38,888 nt of DNA from CAYRXM01 sp964428175 (GTDB lineage: Bacteria; Chloroflexota; Anaerolineae; JAFGEY01): assembly GCA_964428175.1 (NCBI GenBank), contig CAYRXM010000030.1:1-38888 (forward strand), given 5' to 3'. The position numbers and the translations under genes are program-made. Of the stretch, positions 36,205 through 38,888 are shown piece by piece. The notes under the pieces are model-generated. The model ran no database searches. It was not told the origin of the DNA and saw only the letters and a program-made list of their open reading frames with translations. Position 1 is the stretch's first letter; every line of letters starts with the position of its first letter.

Positions 36205-37797
36205 TCAGCCGGCGCGAACGGCCTTTCCCTCGCCCCATACCAGCCAGCGATAACTTTTTTCGATGCGATCCCAGTTGTGCTCGCGGTCCAGCGACCAGAA
36301 ACGACCGATCAGGCCGACGAACTGCCCCACGCCCAGTCGCGCGCACTCGGCTTCGATCTCGCCGGTATAAAGAGCGCCGCTTTCGGGTTTTTCGCCGCGC
36401 CGGCCGAGCATGCCGTGGACGTACACCTCAGGCACCTGGAGCCGGCGGGCCATTTCGAGCAGCGCTTTGAGGTGTTCGACGGAGCCGTGCGAGCTGTAGA
36501 ACGAAATGATGCCCAGCAGGTGCAGCCGCGCGCCGTCGTCTCTGGCCCCTTCCATCGCCCAGCGAAAGGCCGGGTTTTCGAAAAAGCTGCCGTCCTCGAT
36601 TGCCTTTTCGATGCGATAGCGGTCTGAGGGCACCACCCGCCCCGCGCCGAGGTGCATGTGTCCCACTTCCGAATTGCCGACCGTCTTGCCGGGCCGGCCG
36701 GGCACCGTGTTGGGCAGCCCCACCGCCTCGCCAGCAGCCTCGATGACCGTCGCCGGGAATTCGGCTTGCAGGCGATCCATCGTCGGCGTGTCGGCGGCCA
36801 TAATCAGGTTGCCCCAGGGGTCATCGCGCGCGCCCCAGCCATCGAGAATGAGCAGAGCCACCCGCTGGCGCGAAAAATCCCGCTCCCCGGTCAGCATGGA
36901 AACGCCGCTCATTGCCGGGGGTTGTTCGACCTTGAGCAGGTCGAGCACCGTCGGGGCGACGTCGATCAGTGAGCCGCCCTGCCGCATGCCCAGCCCGGCC
37001 AAATGCGGCGCAAAGAGCACCAGGGGCACCGGGCTGTCGGTGTGACCGGTGTCGATCGTGCCGTCGTCGTAATACCACCGTTCCACCGTGCCGTGGTCGG
37101 CGGTGACCAGGACGGCGACGCCCTGTTCCTGCGCGGCCTGGAGCACGCGCCCCAACTGCGCATCGACGGTCGAGACCGCTTTTTTGATCGCTTCGGCGTC
37201 CTCGCTGTGGCCGATCACGTCGGTGTTGGCCCAGTTGACGACGATCAGGTCGTTCTCCGGCTCACGCAAGGCCTGGATCGCCGCATCGGCGACCCTGTCG
37301 GCGCACATTTCGGGCGGCGGCATGTAGCCCTCGAAAGGGCGCGAGGGGATGATGCGCCGCTGTTCGCCGGGGAACGGCTCGCCCCGCTTGCCGTTGAGGA
37401 AAAAGGTCAGGTGGATGCCTTTTTCCGACTCGACGATTTTGACCTGGCGCAGCCCGGCCTTGCTCACTGTTTCGCTCAGCGTATCGGGCACGGCGCCGAT
37501 CGGTTCAAAAGCGACGTGCTCGACCAAACCGGGCGCGTATTCGATCATGGTCGCCCAATGCGTTTTGATCGGCGCGCGCACAAAGTGGGGAAATTCGGCG
37601 GCAACGAACGCCTCGGTCAGCTCGACCTCGCGCTCGCCACGGATGTCGTAGAAAATGACGTAATCGCCATCCCGGATGCGGCCCAGGGGGTTGCCCGCCT
37701 CGTCGACGAGCACCAGTGGCTCCATCGTTTCGTCGTCTTGTCCGGCGCGATAGGCCGCGCGCACCGCCTCGGCGAGGGCATAGGTCTTTTCGCTCAC
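36205..37797 (-). CDS. circularly permuted cofactor-independent phosphoglycerate mutase
   Basis: A 530-residue GpmI-type protein whose parts come in an unusual order. Residues about 1-305 match the C-terminal part of normal GpmI: AEAVRAAYRAGQDDE linker, DIRGER (Arg53, Arg56), ESEKGIHLTFF (Lys126), DVIGH (Asp193, His197), TADHG (Asp234, His235), TGHT (His252) and DVAPTVLDLL. Residues about 310-530 match the N-terminal part: LILDGWG (Asp319), TVGNSEVGHMHLGAGR (nucleophile Ser376), a His near 437, GRFWSLDREHNWDR (Arg499, Arg505). All Mn2+ ligands and the Ser nucleophile are present, but the DGRD substrate motif reads GRRG. I start at GTG 37797, six bases after GGAGG; ATG 37809 has no ribosome site. 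Normal enzymes interconvert 3- and 2-phosphoglycerate in glycolysis. Confidence 0.85.
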   Translation of the reverse strand: MSEKTYALAEAVRAAYRAGQDDETMEPLVLVDEAGNPLGRIRDGDYVIFYDIRGEREVELTEAFVAAEFPHFVRAPIKTHWATMIEYAPGLVEHVAFEPIGAVPDTLSETVSKAGLRQVKIVESEKGIHLTFFLNGKRGEPFPGEQRRIIPSRPFEGYMPPPEMCADRVADAAIQALREPENDLIVVNWANTDVIGHSEDAEAIKKAVSTVDAQLGRVLQAAQEQGVAVLVTADHGTVERWYYDDGTIDTGHTDSPVPLVLFAPHLAGLGMRQGGSLIDVAPTVLDLLKVEQPPAMSGVSMLTGERDFSRQRVALLILDGWGARDDPWGNLIMAADTPTMDRLQAEFPATVIEAAGEAVGLPNTVPGRPGKTVGNSEVGHMHLGAGRVVPSDRYRIEKAIEDGSFFENPAFRWAMEGARDDGARLHLLGIISFYSSHGSVEHLKALLEMARRLQVPEVYVHGMLGRRGEKPESGALYTGEIEAECARLGVGQFVGLIGRFWSLDREHNWDRIEKSYRWLVWGEGKAVRAG

Positions 37798-37811
37798 AAC
37801 GTCCTCCATAG

Positions 37812-37843
37812 ATGTGTGTCAAACGCCGGATTGTAACACACAT
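37812..37843 (-). promoter_or_regulatory. inverted repeat over the mutase promoter
   Basis: ATGTGTGT (37812-37819) and ACACACAT (37836-37843) are perfect 8-bp arms 16 bp apart. TACAAT (minus strand, 37835-37830) lies between them as a likely -10, without a good -35. A repressor dimer or an RNA stem at the 5' end would fit. Confidence 0.45.
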
Positions 37844-37899
37844 GGTTTGTTTTGGCGAATATAACCGCCTGTGCTAAAATGGGTGAAAAGGAGATGGAT

Positions 37900-38526
37900 A
37901 TGTCCCCAACCGCCCCATTTGATCGACAACGCCGGCTCGATGCCCTGCACGCCGAACTGCGCGTCTGCCGCCGCTGCCTCGACGCGGGCTACCCGATCAC
38001 GCCGGGGGCGATTTCCAGCGGGCCGGCGACAGCGCAGATCATGCTGGTCGGGCAAGCGCCGGGCATCACTGAGCCGGCGGCGGGGCGCCCCTTTCACGGC
38101 TCGGCGGGGCGGCGGCTGTTCGCCTGGCTGGCCGAGATCGGCTGGGATGAGGACGAATTTCGCGCCACGCAGTACATAACGGCAATTACCAAATGTTATC
38201 CGGGTAAGAACCCGGCCGGGCGCGCCAAAGGCGATCGCGGCGACCGCGTCCCCTCTCGCGCCGAGCAGGCTTTGTGCGCCCCGTTTCTGAATCGCCAACT
38301 GGCACTGGTACAGCCCAAAATCATCATCCCCGTCGGCGGGCTGGCCATCCGCCGTTTCCTGGGCAATGTGAAACTGGCCGATGTGGTCGGCACGGCCACA
38401 CAAGACGCTCAAGGGCACTGGCTGATCCCGCTGCCCCACCCCAGCGGGGCGAGCCTGTGGCTGAACGAGCCGGAGCATCAGGCCTTGATCCGGCGGGCGC
38501 TTGGAAAATTGGAGAGACTAATGTGA
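37900..38526 (+). CDS. uracil-DNA glycosylase superfamily protein (family 4-like)
   Basis: The 208-residue protein has the uracil-DNA glycosylase marks: MLVGQAPGITEPAAGRPFHGSAGRRLFAWL (family 4/5 GeaPG..Ed..G.pF.G.aG), the C-terminal LPHPSGAS with the catalytic-loop His, and CRRC near residue 25 as part of the four-Cys [4Fe-4S] site. KCYPGKNP and QALCAPFLNRQL supply the other Cys positions. It excises uracil from DNA. The ATG at 37900 follows AAAGGAGATGGAT; the ATG six bases earlier would leave no spacing. The next gene starts in its stop codon region (ATGTGA). Confidence 0.88.
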   Translation: MSPTAPFDRQRRLDALHAELRVCRRCLDAGYPITPGAISSGPATAQIMLVGQAPGITEPAAGRPFHGSAGRRLFAWLAEIGWDEDEFRATQYITAITKCYPGKNPAGRAKGDRGDRVPSRAEQALCAPFLNRQLALVQPKIIIPVGGLAIRRFLGNVKLADVVGTATQDAQGHWLIPLPHPSGASLWLNEPEHQALIRRALGKLERLM

Positions 38527-38885
38527 AGTCATATCACATCGTCTTTCTCATCTGTTTTTCATTATCTGCGCTTTTTTCGTGCACAGCGCCCAACAGCACT
38601 GAAATCAACACTATCCCTCAAAGTGCGAGTTCGGCAGCCGACCGGTTTGTTTTCGCATTGATAGCAGGAGACATCAAAGACGCCAAGTACGTAACCGATC
38701 CAGCACAGCATGAGCGCCTCGAACAACTGATGCAAAAGCTTGAACCCTTCTATCCCTTGGAACTAGTCAGCGATCTAGATACTCCAGTTTGGACAGGTTC
38801 GGGACATTCGATCACTGATGACGAATGTACATACTCAGTAGATGGAAAATCTTATTATGTAAACTCGGGTTCTGACTTGTCATAG
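38523..38885 (+). CDS. small lipoprotein, 120 aa
   Basis: A 120-residue product starting with GTG 38523, overlapping the glycosylase stop and preceded by GGAGAG. It has a lipoprotein signal (FLICFSLSALFSC, lipobox LFSC near residue 20) and a mature domain beginning SSAADRFVFALIAGDIKDAKYV, like a repeated 'ageing residue' or DUF4878-type fold (a small domain that tracks A....f..al..gD...a). The second half (ECTYSVDGKSYYVNSG) is consistent with a beta sheet. Codon use here is less GC-rich than its neighbours. It ends three bases from the window edge. Family assignment is tentative. Confidence 0.65.
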   Translation: MKSYHIVFLICFSLSALFSCTAPNSTEINTIPQSASSAADRFVFALIAGDIKDAKYVTDPAQHERLEQLMQKLEPFYPLELVSDLDTPVWTGSGHSITDDECTYSVDGKSYYVNSGSDLS

Positions 38886-38888
38886 GAT

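Noticed and set aside
1..38888. CRISPR arrays, rRNA genes or prophage genes
   Set aside because: No regularly spaced direct repeats, no rRNA-like blocks and no capsid, terminase, tail or integrase motifs were seen.

Overview
The window looks like chromosomal DNA of a GC-rich bacterium, most likely a Chloroflexota (Anaerolineae- or Caldilineae-like) lineage. I infer this from the high-GC coding bias, lipoproteins with long Thr/Pro linkers after the lipobox, a c-di-AMP riboswitch, GAAC-N4-GTTC operators, and the gene mix (PadR plus permease-prefix protein, Flp pilin, GldA/F/G-type ABC operon, DUF3048 lipoprotein). This is inference; no rRNA or tRNA is present to confirm it. About 38 protein genes are supported, and many promoters match TTGACA-N16/18-TATAAT closely enough to read transcription units directly.

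Layout. 1-2.5 kb: a membrane protein with a DUF1566/Lcl-like domain, then a nitroreductase-marR operon facing a padR gene, with palindromic operators on both promoters. 3-6.4 kb: a mosaic protein, then two radical SAM genes (the second frameshifted) behind a consensus promoter whose -35 box lies inside the upstream gene's terminator. 6.5-9.5 kb: a secreted Asp/Cys-repeat protein, a two-component system and an Flp pilin. 9.6-10.8 kb: a membrane protein and two tandem 53-aa paralogues. 10.8-14.4 kb: a peptidase, a DUF362 Tat lipoprotein and a sugar isomerase. 14.5-18.9 kb: malQ, an HD-GYP response regulator and rsgA. 19-24.8 kb: a plasmid-like block with FtsK-type ATPase, ParM-like actin, ribbon-helix-helix partner, XRE-HEAT regulator and an apparent sense/antisense RNA pair. 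24.8-27.3 kb: a divergent thymidylate-kinase pair, an APS reductase and a small beta-protein. 27.4-31.6 kb: a 204-bp MITE-like palindrome, then a GldA/F/G-like ABC operon. 31.6-38.9 kb: Hsp20, DUF3048 lipoprotein, SagB-like oxidoreductase, Gfo/Idh/MocA dehydrogenase, a c-di-AMP riboswitch unit, a rearranged phosphoglycerate mutase, a uracil-DNA glycosylase and a lipoprotein.

The most unusual items: (1) a phosphoglycerate mutase (36205-37797) whose two halves are in swapped order, a circular permutation of GpmI; (2) an 84-nt leader motif present twice (14517-14600 plus strand, 18886-18969 minus strand), 69 of 84 positions identical without gaps, each just after a strong promoter, one before malQ and one before a 19-codon ORF upstream of rsgA; (3) a c-di-AMP riboswitch with terminator whose only downstream gene is a 49-codon ORF; (4) a probable antisense-RNA/attenuator circuit in the leader of the parM-like gene. 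Short ORFs behind structured RNA leaders recur in this window.
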